Numbered from the stretch's first letter, positions 9,999 to 20,044 are shown. The stretch is 64,000 nucleotides of DNA from an uncultured Paludibacter sp. (GCA_937897985.1 CALCBD010000005.1:103266-167265), one strand, 5' to 3'. Notes: a model not told the origin generated them from the letters alone. Numbers and translations are program-made.

Positions 9999-10856
9999 AT
10001 GGGTTATAATTTATTAAAAGGTAAAAGAGGAATTATTTTCGGGGCATTAAACGATATGTCCATTGCATGGAAAGTAGCTGAGAGGGCAGTAGAAGAAGGT
10101 GCAGTTATCACTTTGTCGAATACACCCCTGGCAGTACGAATGGGTACCACCAACGAACTGGCCGAAAAACTGAATGCTAAACTGATTCCGGCAGATGCAA
10201 CAAGCGTCAGCGATTTGGAGGAAGTTTTCAGACAATCCATTGAAGCGCTGGGCGGAAAGATTGATTTCGTGCTTCACTCTATTGGTATGTCGCCTAACGT
10301 CAGGAAAAAACGCACTTACGACGATTTGGATTATGAAATGTTAAATACCACTTTGGATATTTCTGCCATTTCGTTTCACAAAATGATACAGGTAGCCAAG
10401 AAAATGGATGCCATCAGCGATGGAGGTTCTATCGTAGCTTTGACTTATATGGCTGCACAACGTACCGTGTTCGGATACAACGACATGGCTGATGCCAAGG
10501 CAATGCTCGAATCAATTGCACGTAGTTTCGGCTATATTTATGGTCGCGAACACAATGTTAGGATCAACACTATTTCACAGTCGCCAACTATTACTACTGC
10601 CGGAAGCGGCGTAAAAGGAATCAACGGATTGCTCGACTTTTCGGAACGCATGTCACCACTCGGCAATGCTACTGCCGAAGATTGTGCCGATTATTGTGTG
10701 GTGATGTTCAGCGATTTAACACGTAAGGTTACGATGCAAAATCTGTATCACGACGGTGGTTTCTCAAGTATGTCGATGAGTTATAAAGCTATGGAACAAT
10801 ATAATAAAAGCTTTGATGAATTTAAAGACGAAAATGGAAAAATTATTTACGGTTAG
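9999..10856 (+). CDS. fabI: Enoyl-[acyl-carrier-protein] reductase (NADH)
   Basis: Catalyses the last, NADH-dependent step of each fatty-acid elongation cycle in the cytoplasm, reducing trans-2-enoyl-ACP. The 285-residue protein is an atypical short-chain dehydrogenase. It has an N-terminal nucleotide-binding stretch (RGIIFGALNDMSIAW) typical of FabI instead of the classic TGxxxGxG. The active site shows Tyr-x6-Lys (GYNDMADAK), and the conserved SIGMSPN and SQSP segments are present. It is followed by a stem-loop terminator and then by a FabK-like flavoenzyme on the same strand, so two candidate enoyl-ACP-reductase-family proteins sit side by side. Length and motifs are normal. Confidence 0.95.
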   Translation: MGYNLLKGKRGIIFGALNDMSIAWKVAERAVEEGAVITLSNTPLAVRMGTTNELAEKLNAKLIPADATSVSDLEEVFRQSIEALGGKIDFVLHSIGMSPNVRKKRTYDDLDYEMLNTTLDISAISFHKMIQVAKKMDAISDGGSIVALTYMAAQRTVFGYNDMADAKAMLESIARSFGYIYGREHNVRINTISQSPTITTAGSGVKGINGLLDFSERMSPLGNATAEDCADYCVVMFSDLTRKVTMQNLYHDGGFSSMSMSYKAMEQYNKSFDEFKDENGKIIYG

Positions 10857-10894
10857 TGATTAATCCATTTTTTTAATGCAAAATAAAATAAACA

Positions 10895-10935
10895 CAGGAG
10901 AAAGCAGGCGGATTTAATTCGTTGGCTTTCTCCTG
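10895..10935 (+). terminator. Stem-loop after fabI
   Basis: CAGGAGAAAGC (10895-10905) and GCTTTCTCCTG (10925-10935) form a perfect 11-bp stem with a 19-nt loop, 38 bp after the fabI stop. Only a short T-rich stretch follows, so it may terminate weakly or protect the 3' end. Confidence 0.55.
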
Positions 10936-10997
10936 CTTTAATATTCAGGGGATGACAAGGTGAGTTGAAATATAAATTATTTTAAAAGTAAATTTTT

Positions 10998-12092
10998 ATG
11001 AATGGATTAAAAATCGGAAATCTGACTGCGCGTGTACCTATCATTCAGGGAGGTATGGGTGTAGGTATTTCCTTGTCGGGTTTAGCATCGGCAGTTGCAA
11101 ATGAAGGGGGAGTCGGCGTTATTTCGTGTGCCGGACTCGGGTTGATTTATCGCGAAAAGGCAAGAACTTACATGGAATCATGTATTGTGGGATTGAAAGA
11201 AGAAATCCGTAAAGCGAAGGAAAAGTCGTCCGGAATTATCGGGGTGAATATTATGATGGCCCTCACTAACTTCAGCGACATGGTAAAAACCGCCATCGCC
11301 GAAAAAGCGGATGTGATTTTTGCAGGAGCAGGACTGCCGCTCGATTTGCCAAAATACCTCACTCCGGGGAGTACTACCAAACTGGTACCAATTGTTTCGT
11401 CGGCAAGAGCAGCAAAAATTATTTGTGAAAAATGGAAAACTCTTTACAATTATCTGCCTGATCTGGTGGTGGTAGAGGGGCCGAAAGCAGGCGGACATCT
11501 CGGTTTTAAGGCCAATCAGATTGCCGATCCTGATTTTGCCATCGAAAAGCTGATCCCCGAAGTGGTAAAGGAAGTGGCTGTTTTCGAAGAAAAATACAAC
11601 CAGGAAATCCCGGTGGTGGCTGCCGGTGGAATTTACAACGGCGAAAATATGTACGAAATTATGCAGCTCGGGGCAAAAGGTATACAGGTAGCCAGCAGAT
11701 TTGTAACTACCGAGGAATGCGACGCTGATATAAAATTCAAAAATTCGTACCTCAGTGCCGGTAAAAACGATGTGGAAATTATACAAAGTCCTGTAGGAAT
11801 GCCGGGCAGAGCATTGCAGGGAAAATTTCTGGAACGGGTAAAACAAGGGCTTACCAGGCCAAAATCCTGTCCCTATAACTGCCTTCATACCTGCGATTAT
11901 AAGGTGGTTCCCTATTGCATTATGGTCACATTGTATAATGCCTACAAAGGTAAAATGGACAAAGGTTATGCATTTGCCGGCAGCAATGCCTATCTCTCGA
12001 ATCGTATATCCACAGTCAAAGAAGTGATGGATGATTTGATTACAAAATTTGAAAAAACCAAAGCAGATACAATGGCTAAACTGAAGAGATAA
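10998..12092 (+). CDS. NAD(P)H-dependent flavin oxidoreductase (nitronate monooxygenase / FabK-like)
   Basis: FMN-dependent TIM-barrel enzyme of the nitronate monooxygenase / enoyl-ACP reductase II family, 364 residues. Family signatures are the N-terminal PIIQGGMGVG, the phosphate- and FMN-contacting EGPKAGGHLGF, and VAAGGIYNGENMYEIMQLGAKGIQ near the barrel end. Known members either oxidise nitronates or reduce enoyl-ACP, and sequence alone does not decide which. The C-terminal part carries four closely spaced cysteines (CPYNCLHTC then YC). Nothing in the catalytic barrel needs them, so they could bind a metal or Fe-S centre. It lies 141 bp after fabI, beyond a terminator-like stem, which suggests a lipid role but does not prove one. 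Confidence 0.85.
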   Translation: MNGLKIGNLTARVPIIQGGMGVGISLSGLASAVANEGGVGVISCAGLGLIYREKARTYMESCIVGLKEEIRKAKEKSSGIIGVNIMMALTNFSDMVKTAIAEKADVIFAGAGLPLDLPKYLTPGSTTKLVPIVSSARAAKIICEKWKTLYNYLPDLVVVEGPKAGGHLGFKANQIADPDFAIEKLIPEVVKEVAVFEEKYNQEIPVVAAGGIYNGENMYEIMQLGAKGIQVASRFVTTEECDADIKFKNSYLSAGKNDVEIIQSPVGMPGRALQGKFLERVKQGLTRPKSCPYNCLHTCDYKVVPYCIMVTLYNAYKGKMDKGYAFAGSNAYLSNRISTVKEVMDDLITKFEKTKADTMAKLKR

Positions 12093-12120
12093 AATGCTTT
12101 GGTTTGAATTTAATCATTAG

Positions 12121-12278
12121 AAACTGTCTTAAAAGTAATCCGTACGCCAATTGCCGGAAAAAGGAAATTTTCATAATGACAAATGTCGCTGTATTTCAGA
12201 TGTTTGTGGGTTATGGGTTTTCGATATGGAAGGTAATTTGATTTTACAAAGTTCGGAAAATTACTTTTAAGACAGTTT
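12121..12278. mobile_element. MITE-like element with 19-bp perfect terminal inverted repeats
   Basis: AAACTGTCTTAAAAGTAAT at 12121-12139 is perfectly matched in reverse complement at 12260-12278, enclosing a 120-bp non-coding core. No transposase is present and no convincing target-site duplication is visible. The ends resemble the GGCTGTCTTAAAA ends of the short element at 33405-33497. The rest of the 12093-12551 gap is AT-rich and holds only the promoter of the next gene. Confidence 0.6.
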
Positions 12279-12551
12279 TTTTTGTGTCGATAGTCTGAAA
12301 ACTTTAACTAACTGCCATTTTAAGTTCCGATATGGGTAAGTAAGTAATAGTTGAAATAATGTTTTACAACATATAATAAATCAATGTTCTGATTAATAGC
12401 GTAATAGTTGTATGTGTTGAAGTAAAAAAATGAGGTGAACTGACTTGACAATTGAATTAATGTGAGGTAAAAAATTCGGTTCATTTAACAGGATAATGAT
12501 ACCTTTGCAAAATACAAACAGAATTCAGTTTTTACCTTTTAATCAGATTAT

Positions 12552-13988
12552 ATGGCAAATCACAAAACTGCGGCTGAGGACATAGTTCCTTTTGGTCAGA
12601 AAATTGCTTTTGGCTCCGGACATTTGGCAAATCAACTTTTCCCGGCAGCATTGGGAATTTTTATGGTGGTTTTAGTTCTGTCTTTAAAGATGGATCCTTT
12701 CCTGGCAGGTGTGTTGGCTGCTCTTCCCCGAATTTTCGATGCCATTACCGATCCTGTCATGGGTTATATTTCGGATAACACACGCTCACGCTGGGGACGA
12801 CGCAAACCCTATATTTTTCTGGGAAGTATAATGACGGGAATTGTTTTTATGGCCATGTGGCAACTTTACCCCGAAAATTCACAGACTTACAATTTTTTCT
12901 ATTTCTTATTTTTCTCTCTCCTGTTTTATACCGGCTATACCATTTTTGCAACACCGCTGATAGGCTTGGGATACGAAATGAGTTCCGATTACAACGAACG
13001 CACCCGGCTGATGGCTGTTTCGCAATGGATGGGACAGATGGCATGGGTCATTGCTCCCTGGTTTTGGGTGATTATTTACGATCAGAATATTTATGCTACA
13101 GCTCCCGAAGGTGCACGCAATCTATCGTTTTGGGTGGGAGGTTTATGTCTTTTGCTGGGAATAATGCCGGCATTGTTTAATAAGGAACTCGAATTGCCCG
13201 CCTTACACGAAAATTCAAAACTGAACATGAAAAACCTTGCGGCAAACACAAGGGATTTTATGGTTGGGATTAAGCAAACCATGACCTGCAAGCCCTTTAT
13301 AAAATTGTGTGGTGCTACTTTTTTAATCTTCAACGGTTTTCAGACCATTGCTCAGTTTGCATTCTTTATTATAATCTTCTATCTGTTCAAAGGTGATACA
13401 ACAGCTGCCGGTCACTGGCCTGCCTGGTTTGGTACGGTAAGTTCCCTGGCAACCGCATTCCTTGTTATCCCCATCATTACATTTATGTCGCAAAAAATCG
13501 GTAAAAAAAATGCATTTATCGTAGCCACGTTGATATCGATGGTGGGATATGCACTTAAATGGTGGGGCTTTAATCCGGCCAATCCATATTTAATGTTCAT
13601 TCCGTTGCCTTTGATGTCATTCGGAATAGGTGGTTTGTTTACTCTCATGATGTCAATGACAGCCGATGTATGTGACCTTGATGAGCTTGAAAACGGAGCA
13701 AGACGTGAAGCAACTTTCGGAGCAGTATACTGGTGGATGGTGAAACTCGGAACAGCAGTAGCCTTATTAACGAGTGGTGCTGTTTTAAATCTGGTCGGGT
13801 TTGATCAGAATGCTGTGATTCAATCACCCGAGGTGCTGACACATTTAAGGTTAGCTGACATTATTATCCCTATCGTAACCGGTATTCTGGCTATACTTAT
13901 TATATGGAAATATGATATTACCGAAGCAAAAGCCAACGAAATACGTGAAGCTTTAAAACAGCAAAGGGCGAAAAGAACAGAATCATAA
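12552..13988 (+). CDS. GPH-family glycoside-cation symporter (MFS, MelB-like)
   Basis: Inner-membrane sugar symporter of 478 residues with about 12 membrane segments. The cytoplasmic signature between helices 2 and 3, DPVMGYISDNTRSRWGRRKP, is diagnostic of the glycoside-pentoside-hexuronide family. A second signature-like acidic stretch (DVCDLDELENGARREATFGA) lies in the C-terminal half. Known members import disaccharides or glycosides with Na+ or H+. It sits just before a SusC/SusD/GH16 set on the same strand, about 285 bp away. I infer that it imports the oligosaccharide released by that locus. A promoter -7 box TACCTTTG lies at 12500-12507 with a weak TTCG -33 box 21 bp upstream, so it probably has its own transcript. 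Confidence 0.9.
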   Translation: MANHKTAAEDIVPFGQKIAFGSGHLANQLFPAALGIFMVVLVLSLKMDPFLAGVLAALPRIFDAITDPVMGYISDNTRSRWGRRKPYIFLGSIMTGIVFMAMWQLYPENSQTYNFFYFLFFSLLFYTGYTIFATPLIGLGYEMSSDYNERTRLMAVSQWMGQMAWVIAPWFWVIIYDQNIYATAPEGARNLSFWVGGLCLLLGIMPALFNKELELPALHENSKLNMKNLAANTRDFMVGIKQTMTCKPFIKLCGATFLIFNGFQTIAQFAFFIIIFYLFKGDTTAAGHWPAWFGTVSSLATAFLVIPIITFMSQKIGKKNAFIVATLISMVGYALKWWGFNPANPYLMFIPLPLMSFGIGGLFTLMMSMTADVCDLDELENGARREATFGAVYWWMVKLGTAVALLTSGAVLNLVGFDQNAVIQSPEVLTHLRLADIIIPIVTGILAILIIWKYDITEAKANEIREALKQQRAKRTES

Positions 13989-14179
13989 GTTTTATCAGAT
14001 TCAACTGCTGCTTTCAGGTCAAATTATTCACAATAGAAAAAACGAAATAGGTATTGAAATATGCTTTACAACATATTAAATATCTAAATCATTAAAAACA
14101 AGAAATATAGATGTTATTTATGCTGTGGTATTACGTGGTAAATTTGGTTTAATGTTGAGTTTTTGTGTGGTAATAAATC

Positions 14180-14210
14180 GTTGAGAATAAACATAAACAC
14201 TTTATATTTG
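14180..14210 (+). promoter_or_regulatory. Promoter of the SusC/SusD operon
   Basis: GTTG (14180-14183), a 19-bp spacer and TATATTTG (14203-14210) match the Bacteroidetes promoter with one change. The susC-like start codon follows 63 bp after the -7 box. Confidence 0.65.
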
Positions 14211-14272
14211 CAAATGTAAACCGAAAGTATTTTTAACTCCGGATATTAAATCTAATTCTAAAAACAAATAAA

Positions 14273-17200
14273 ATGAATTACTTAAGAAAAACTTTTTCAA
14301 TCATTCTGTTTATAGTTGTAGCTCATGTTATTCAGGCTCAGGGTTTAAAAGTGAGTGGCGTGGTTACCGCGTCCGACGATAAATTACCCATGATGGGTGT
14401 AAATGTTGTATTGGAAGGCGTTCCGGGACAGGGAACGATTACCGATTTGAATGGTAAATACAGTATAGTTGTACCTCAGGGTAAAAATCTTGTTTTTAAG
14501 TATGTTGGTTATAAGGATAAAACTGTTACCATCAGGCAAAACGAGATTGTAAATGTAGTAATGGATCCCGATTCCAAAGTGCTCGAGGAAGTGGTGGCAA
14601 TCGGATACGGAACCATGAAAAAAAGTGACCTCACCGGTGCAGTAGCCTCTGTTAAATCGGATGCTCTTCAGAAAACTCCCGCGGCCGGACTTGATCAGGC
14701 TTTACAGGGTCGCGCAGCCGGTGTAACAGTCAACGCCAACTCCGGACAACCGGGTGCTTCGGCTACCATCCGCATACGAGGTATCGGAACTGTGAACAAC
14801 AGTGCCCCGATTTATGTGGTGGATGGTGCAATAGTAAGTGACATTTCGTTTCTGAGTCCGAACGATATTGAGTCGACAGAGATTCTGAAAGATGCTTCTG
14901 CTACTGCCATTTACGGTTCGCGCGGTGCGAATGGTGTGATCATGGTCACCACCAAAAAAGGAAAAGACGGGAAAAGTAACATTTCGCTGAACGCCTATTA
15001 CGGTGTACAAAACTGCTGGAATCAGTTGGACCTTATGCAGCGCGATGAATTTGTGAAAACGATTATCGCCCTGAACAATGTCAATTCCGAAAAAGTATTC
15101 TTTAAAAATAACGGATTTAATAAATGGCTGAATGCTTACCGCATTTCAGGTTCACCTTATTATCCGGTTCTGGCATCGGCTGCTAATCCAAACGGAATGG
15201 ATTATTCCACCGTTGAGACCAACTGGCAGGACGAAGTTTTTGTGCCTAATGCCCCGATTCAGAATTATCACCTTTCTATTGATGGCGGTTCCGAAAAAAA
15301 TCTTTACACCATCAGCGGTAGTTATTTTAATCAGGACGGAACCATTATCGGCTCTGACTACAATCGTTTGACTTTGCGTGTAAATACTTCACATAAAGTA
15401 AGAAGTTGGTTGAAAATAGGCGAAAATCTTTCGTTTATGACGTCCAAAGGGCGTAATGCCATGAATAATAATGCCAGTCCGGGCGCATCGGTTTTATCAG
15501 CAGCACTTGCAATGGCTCCATGGGATCCGACGCATTATCCGGCAGGGTCAGTAAATAATGCAGGAAAAGATCTTAGCGGACAGATTGCTGCTTCATCAAA
15601 CTTCCGGAATGTGACCAATCCGTTTTCGATGGTCGAAATGAGTGAACCAATGAACAAAGTGGAACGCTGGGTCGGCGACTTGTCAGTTGAAATTACTCCT
15701 GTTAAAAATCTGACACTCCGTTCGGCAGTAAGTATGGATTTATCGAACAACTCGGATAAATTATTCAAATATGCCTACGAATATTCATCTTACGACAAAT
15801 CCGACAAAAACTTTATATCGAGTAGCATGTCGCGTTACAGTACCATTATTTTCGAAAACACTCTGAATTACACAAAAGATTTCGGGAAACACAGTTTGTC
15901 AGCCATGTTGGGTCAGACCACCGAAGAATTCAATTATTCTTCCATAAGCGGTTCGGGTGCGAGCATTCTGAATCCTACACCGAATAACTGGTATCTGTCA
16001 CAAGCTACCGAAGACCGTAATTTTGCAAGTGACGCGGCTTATCGTACCCGAATGTTCTCAATACTGGGTCGTTTACATTATTCGTACAAAAGCAGATACA
16101 TGGCTACAATTAATTTCCGTGGTGATGCTTCGAGTAAATTTCCCGAAAATCTGTGGGGCTATTTCCCCTCAGCAGCACTGGCATGGCGCCTGAGCGAAGA
16201 GGATTTTATGAAAGGAATTCCTAATCTTGATTTTATAAAATTACGTGCCGGTTGGGGTCAAATCGGTAACGACAAAATTGGCTCGGATAGTTTTATTCTG
16301 AAGATGTTCAACGCAGGTCCCACATTTGTGGATTATGTTTTGGGCGATACACAACATTTAGCCACAGGTGCTACTGTGCTGACTTATGTAAATAAAGGCG
16401 GAAAATGGGAAACTACCGAACAAATTAATGCGGGTGTTGATTTTGGCTTATTCAATGGCATGATAGGTGGAAACGTTGATTTATTTGTTCGTAATACCAA
16501 AGAAATGCTTCTTTCGGTGAAAGCTCCCGCACATGTAGGTAACCGTTACGATCCGGTTGCCAATGTCGGAACTGTAAGCAATAAGGGAATTGAAGTTACT
16601 CTGGAACATCACCATAATATCGGCAAACTGAATTATAATGTAAATGCCAACTTCTCGGTGGTGAAAAACGAACTGACTTCACTCAATGGTGGCGACCGCG
16701 TTTATGGCGACCGCACTATCTCGGACGAAGGATATGGTTTGTATACTTTGTGGGGATATAAATACGAAGGTATTTTTCAAACAGATGCTGAAGCCATGAG
16801 TTACCTGAAAGGATATACAACTGCCAATATGCCTTATCATGCCGGAGATGCTAAATTTCTGGATATCGACGGTAACGGAAAAATTGATGATGGTGACAAG
16901 ACCGACCTTGGTAATCCTTTCCCCTGGCTCACATACGGACTGAATGTTGGTGCCGATTTCAAAGGATTTGATCTTCAGCTCTTTTTCCAGGGGGTCTATG
17001 GCAATAAGATTTACAACGCTGTACGCGAAAGGACCGAAGGTAAAGGTGATGTTGCTACTTTAGGTACACAAATGCGAAATGTATGGACTACTGCCAATCC
17101 ATCGGGAACAATACCCAATCCTTACGGTACATCGCTCAACATGGAAACTTCGAGCCGTTTCGTTGAAAGCGGGGCATATCTTCGGTTGAAAAATCTTCAG

Positions 17201-17392
17201 TTGGGCTACAGCCTTCCTAAGAATTTGTTGAAAGAATCTTTCGTTAACCGTTGCCGTTTTTATGTTTCAGCAAGCAATTTACTGACATTTACAAAATACA
17301 CAGGCTACGATCCTGAAGTTGGCAGTGGCGTTGATTATGGTAATTATCCACAGGCCCGTACATTCCTTTTTGGTGTTAATTTAGATTTTTAA
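14273..17392 (+). CDS. SusC-like TonB-dependent outer-membrane glycan transporter
   Basis: Outer-membrane beta-barrel that imports oligosaccharides using TonB energy, 1039 residues, the usual SusC length. After the signal peptide (MNYLRKTFSIILFIVVAHVIQA) comes a CarboxypepD_reg-like domain at about 25-105. Then come the SusC hallmark EEVVAIGYGTMKKSDLTGAV, a plug domain with GSRGANGVIMVTTKKG, and the large barrel ending in an aromatic residue (VNLDF). It lacks the N-terminal secretin/FecR-interacting domain, so sigma/anti-sigma control is unlikely. It is followed after 27 bp by the SusD partner. The neighbouring GH16 enzyme points to a beta-1,3-glucan or mixed-linkage glucan as substrate. Confidence 0.96.
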   Translation: MNYLRKTFSIILFIVVAHVIQAQGLKVSGVVTASDDKLPMMGVNVVLEGVPGQGTITDLNGKYSIVVPQGKNLVFKYVGYKDKTVTIRQNEIVNVVMDPDSKVLEEVVAIGYGTMKKSDLTGAVASVKSDALQKTPAAGLDQALQGRAAGVTVNANSGQPGASATIRIRGIGTVNNSAPIYVVDGAIVSDISFLSPNDIESTEILKDASATAIYGSRGANGVIMVTTKKGKDGKSNISLNAYYGVQNCWNQLDLMQRDEFVKTIIALNNVNSEKVFFKNNGFNKWLNAYRISGSPYYPVLASAANPNGMDYSTVETNWQDEVFVPNAPIQNYHLSIDGGSEKNLYTISGSYFNQDGTIIGSDYNRLTLRVNTSHKVRSWLKIGENLSFMTSKGRNAMNNNASPGASVLSAALAMAPWDPTHYPAGSVNNAGKDLSGQIAASSNFRNVTNPFSMVEMSEPMNKVERWVGDLSVEITPVKNLTLRSAVSMDLSNNSDKLFKYAYEYSSYDKSDKNFISSSMSRYSTIIFENTLNYTKDFGKHSLSAMLGQTTEEFNYSSISGSGASILNPTPNNWYLSQATEDRNFASDAAYRTRMFSILGRLHYSYKSRYMATINFRGDASSKFPENLWGYFPSAALAWRLSEEDFMKGIPNLDFIKLRAGWGQIGNDKIGSDSFILKMFNAGPTFVDYVLGDTQHLATGATVLTYVNKGGKWETTEQINAGVDFGLFNGMIGGNVDLFVRNTKEMLLSVKAPAHVGNRYDPVANVGTVSNKGIEVTLEHHHNIGKLNYNVNANFSVVKNELTSLNGGDRVYGDRTISDEGYGLYTLWGYKYEGIFQTDAEAMSYLKGYTTANMPYHAGDAKFLDIDGNGKIDDGDKTDLGNPFPWLTYGLNVGADFKGFDLQLFFQGVYGNKIYNAVRERTEGKGDVATLGTQMRNVWTTANPSGTIPNPYGTSLNMETSSRFVESGAYLRLKNLQLGYSLPKNLLKESFVNRCRFYVSASNLLTFTKYTGYDPEVGSGVDYGNYPQARTFLFGVNLDF

Positions 17393-17419
17393 TCCTTTCA
17401 TCTTCAAAAAAATATTAAT

Positions 17420-18982
17420 ATGAAACGCTTTATGAAAAAATATATTTTTGCGGCATCTTCGGTGCTTTTGCTCTCATTAAGTTCGTGTAATTCATGGTTG
17501 CTCGAACCATCGCCGGGTGTAACCGAATTAAAGGATTTTTATACAAGTGGAAAAACTGCCATTCAAAATGTGAATGCAGCTTATGCTCCTCTGATGTGGG
17601 AATTCAACTCCACCTATTTTCCTGAGTGGTTCATTGGCGACGTTGTGTCCGACGATGCACTGAAAGGCGGACAATCAATTGGCGATATGGCCGATGTTTA
17701 CGACATGGAAAACTTCAAGACCAATTCGAACAACGGCTTTTTACTCGATTTCTACAGGGCTCAGTGGCAGGGCATTCAGCGTTGCAATTTGCCCCTGAAA
17801 CAAATTCCGCTAATGAAAACCGATAGTACGATGGATGCACGTACTCAAAGCAGGTTGATTGGCGAAGTGAAATTCCTGCGTGCCATGTATTATTTCCGTC
17901 TGGTTCGGGTTTTCGGAGGTGTTCCGAAAGTGACCAATATCATTGAATCATCAGCTGACTGGCAGCAGTCACGTGCAAGTGCCGACGAGATTTATAAGTT
18001 AATTATCAGCGATCTGGAAGATGCAAATGCCCGTCTCTGGAAAAAGTCGCAGTATCTTTCAACCGATTTGGGACGTGCAACCAAAGGTGCAGCTCAGGCT
18101 ATGTTACTCAAAGCCAATCTGTATACTCACAATTATGCCGATGCAAAACGCTGGGGTGATTCCATTATGGTTTCAAATGAATACCAGTTGCTTCCCAAAT
18201 ATGCCGATAATTTTACGTTAGAAGGTGAAAATGGTAAAGAATCGGTATTTGAAATTCAGTACATGGAAGATCCAACCAGCGATTATGGTGATGGTTTCGG
18301 ATTTACCCGCGGTACTTTTACCGTAATTCTTACCCGTTCGCGCTCCTCATTGCTGGGTGGTGGCTGGGGATTCAACAAGCCAACACAAAACCTCTACAAC
18401 GAGTACGAAACCGGTGACCCACGCAGGGATGCCACCATTCTGAATCCTACCGATGCTCAGATTGAAACTCCCGCGCAGGAAATTTATCTCGGAAGCCGCT
18501 ATCTGAACAGAAAATACGCAATGATCAACTCCGATGGTAGTTTGTACAAACTGACTCACCCGACCCGCGGCCCTATTAACAACAAAGTAATACGTTATGC
18601 CGATGTGCTGTTGATGTACGCCGAAGCCTGCTGTGAACTGAATAATTTAACTGCGGCTAAAAGCGCACTGGAACAGGTGAGAGCAAGGGCACGGGGTAAT
18701 GCTTCGATTCTTAAAGCGTTTCCTTACGGAACTTATACCGACAATCAAACCGACCTGCGGAAGGCCATCCGTCACGAACGCCGCGTTGAACTCGCTATGG
18801 AAGGTCACCGGTGGTTCGATCTTTGTCGCTGGGGAATAGCCAAACAAACCATGGATGCATATAAAGCAGGTGAAACTGCCGAAGTTCAGGCACAAATGGC
18901 TACTTTTGTTGCCGGCACAAACGAATTGTTCCCGATTCCAAGTAAAGAGATCGATCTGAATCAAATGCCTCAGAATCCATAA
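17420..18982 (+). CDS. SusD/RagB-family surface glycan-binding lipoprotein
   Basis: Lid-like surface lipoprotein that closes the partner SusC barrel and binds the glycan, 520 residues. The signal peptide ends in a lipobox (LSLSSC), which fixes the start region. TPR-like helices typical of SusD follow, including RAMYYFRLVRVFGGVP and, near the C-terminus, RHERRVELAMEGHRWFDLCRWG, both strong RagB/SusD family signatures. The C-terminus (FPIPSKEIDLNQMPQNP) is the normal family ending. It lies 27 bp after the SusC gene and 55 bp before a BIG2 lipoprotein, consistent with one operon. Confidence 0.96.
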   Translation: MKRFMKKYIFAASSVLLLSLSSCNSWLLEPSPGVTELKDFYTSGKTAIQNVNAAYAPLMWEFNSTYFPEWFIGDVVSDDALKGGQSIGDMADVYDMENFKTNSNNGFLLDFYRAQWQGIQRCNLPLKQIPLMKTDSTMDARTQSRLIGEVKFLRAMYYFRLVRVFGGVPKVTNIIESSADWQQSRASADEIYKLIISDLEDANARLWKKSQYLSTDLGRATKGAAQAMLLKANLYTHNYADAKRWGDSIMVSNEYQLLPKYADNFTLEGENGKESVFEIQYMEDPTSDYGDGFGFTRGTFTVILTRSRSSLLGGGWGFNKPTQNLYNEYETGDPRRDATILNPTDAQIETPAQEIYLGSRYLNRKYAMINSDGSLYKLTHPTRGPINNKVIRYADVLLMYAEACCELNNLTAAKSALEQVRARARGNASILKAFPYGTYTDNQTDLRKAIRHERRVELAMEGHRWFDLCRWGIAKQTMDAYKAGETAEVQAQMATFVAGTNELFPIPSKEIDLNQMPQNP

Positions 18983-19037
18983 ATATTATAAACACATATA
19001 AAACTCAAAAATTTAATAACAATAAAATTTTATTATC

Positions 19038-19967
19038 ATGAAAATCAAAAATTTATTTTTCGCATTTGTAAGCATGTCTGTGATATTTTTCAGTGCATGT
19101 AATTCCGAAGTATCTGTTACAGGTGTTTCGCTTGATCAGGCAAGTTTATCGGTAGCAGCCAAAGACTCAGCCGAACTCGTTGCCACTGTTCTTCCAAAAG
19201 GTGCAAAAGGCGATATTACCTGGACTTCATCAAATACAGCTGTTGCCACTGTCGATAATGGCAAGGTAAAAGGTGTGGCTATAGGTACTGCAAATATAAT
19301 TGCTTCAGTTGGTACATTTACTGCCACCTGCGTGGTTACTGTAACCAAAGAAGTGTTAGATGTTAAAAAGTCGCTTTCAGGAACTGAATACTATCCTTTA
19401 ATCCTCGATGGTGTTACCGCCACTAAACTCGGAGCTAAAATCAAAGCCGATTTACGCCCCGATCAAATCAAAAAGAACCTTTATATCTGGGAAGTTACAT
19501 TCAATGCAGGAACAACTTCGGGACCCAACTTCTATGGCGAAGTAGAACCTTGGACCAGCTTAATTGTTGCCAATGTTGGTTGGTCAGGTGGCGGTTTCAA
19601 TATCGACGATAATACTCTTACCGACAAACTTGCTGCTATCACGGCTAATCCGACCGGTTATTATCTTCATATCGGTATCAGAAGTAAAGGAAATGCAGTT
19701 TATGTGTTTGGAATGGATGGTCAATCGAATGCAAAATTTGCAGTAGGTCCGACTTCATTCAATGATAACGGAACTATTATTCCTGCTATTGCCAATTTTT
19801 CACGTGATGGTGAATGGCAGGAAATTGAGATTCCAATGTCAACTTTAAAAACAATGGGATTGTTATACAGTACATCGATGGGTGCTAAAAATATTTTGTG
19901 GTTCCTGGCTGGCGGAGTTTCAGGTACCACACTCGATCTTGATGCTGTATTTATCTACAAAAAATAA
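19038..19967 (+). CDS. BIG2-domain surface lipoprotein, probable glycan-binding protein
   Basis: A 309-residue lipoprotein in the SusE/SusF position of the locus. The signal peptide ends FFSACNSE, a lipobox. Residues about 25-110 form a bacterial Ig-like group 2 domain (VTGVSLDQASLSVAAKDSAE through CVVTVTK). The C-terminal 200 residues form a predicted beta-sandwich rich in surface Trp and Tyr (WTSLIVANVGWSGGGFNID), suitable for stacking on sugar rings. I infer surface binding of the same glucan as its neighbours. No catalytic motif is recognisable. It shares its BIG2 domain type with the downstream GH16 enzyme, suggesting a common origin or spacer role. Confidence 0.75.
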   Translation: MKIKNLFFAFVSMSVIFFSACNSEVSVTGVSLDQASLSVAAKDSAELVATVLPKGAKGDITWTSSNTAVATVDNGKVKGVAIGTANIIASVGTFTATCVVTVTKEVLDVKKSLSGTEYYPLILDGVTATKLGAKIKADLRPDQIKKNLYIWEVTFNAGTTSGPNFYGEVEPWTSLIVANVGWSGGGFNIDDNTLTDKLAAITANPTGYYLHIGIRSKGNAVYVFGMDGQSNAKFAVGPTSFNDNGTIIPAIANFSRDGEWQEIEIPMSTLKTMGLLYSTSMGAKNILWFLAGGVSGTTLDLDAVFIYKK

Positions 19968-20044
19968 CTGACAGTTATCCCGAAAATAAGGTGTAGCAGG
20001 GTTGAATGTCCCTGCTACAATACAAATTTAATTTTGAACAGAAA

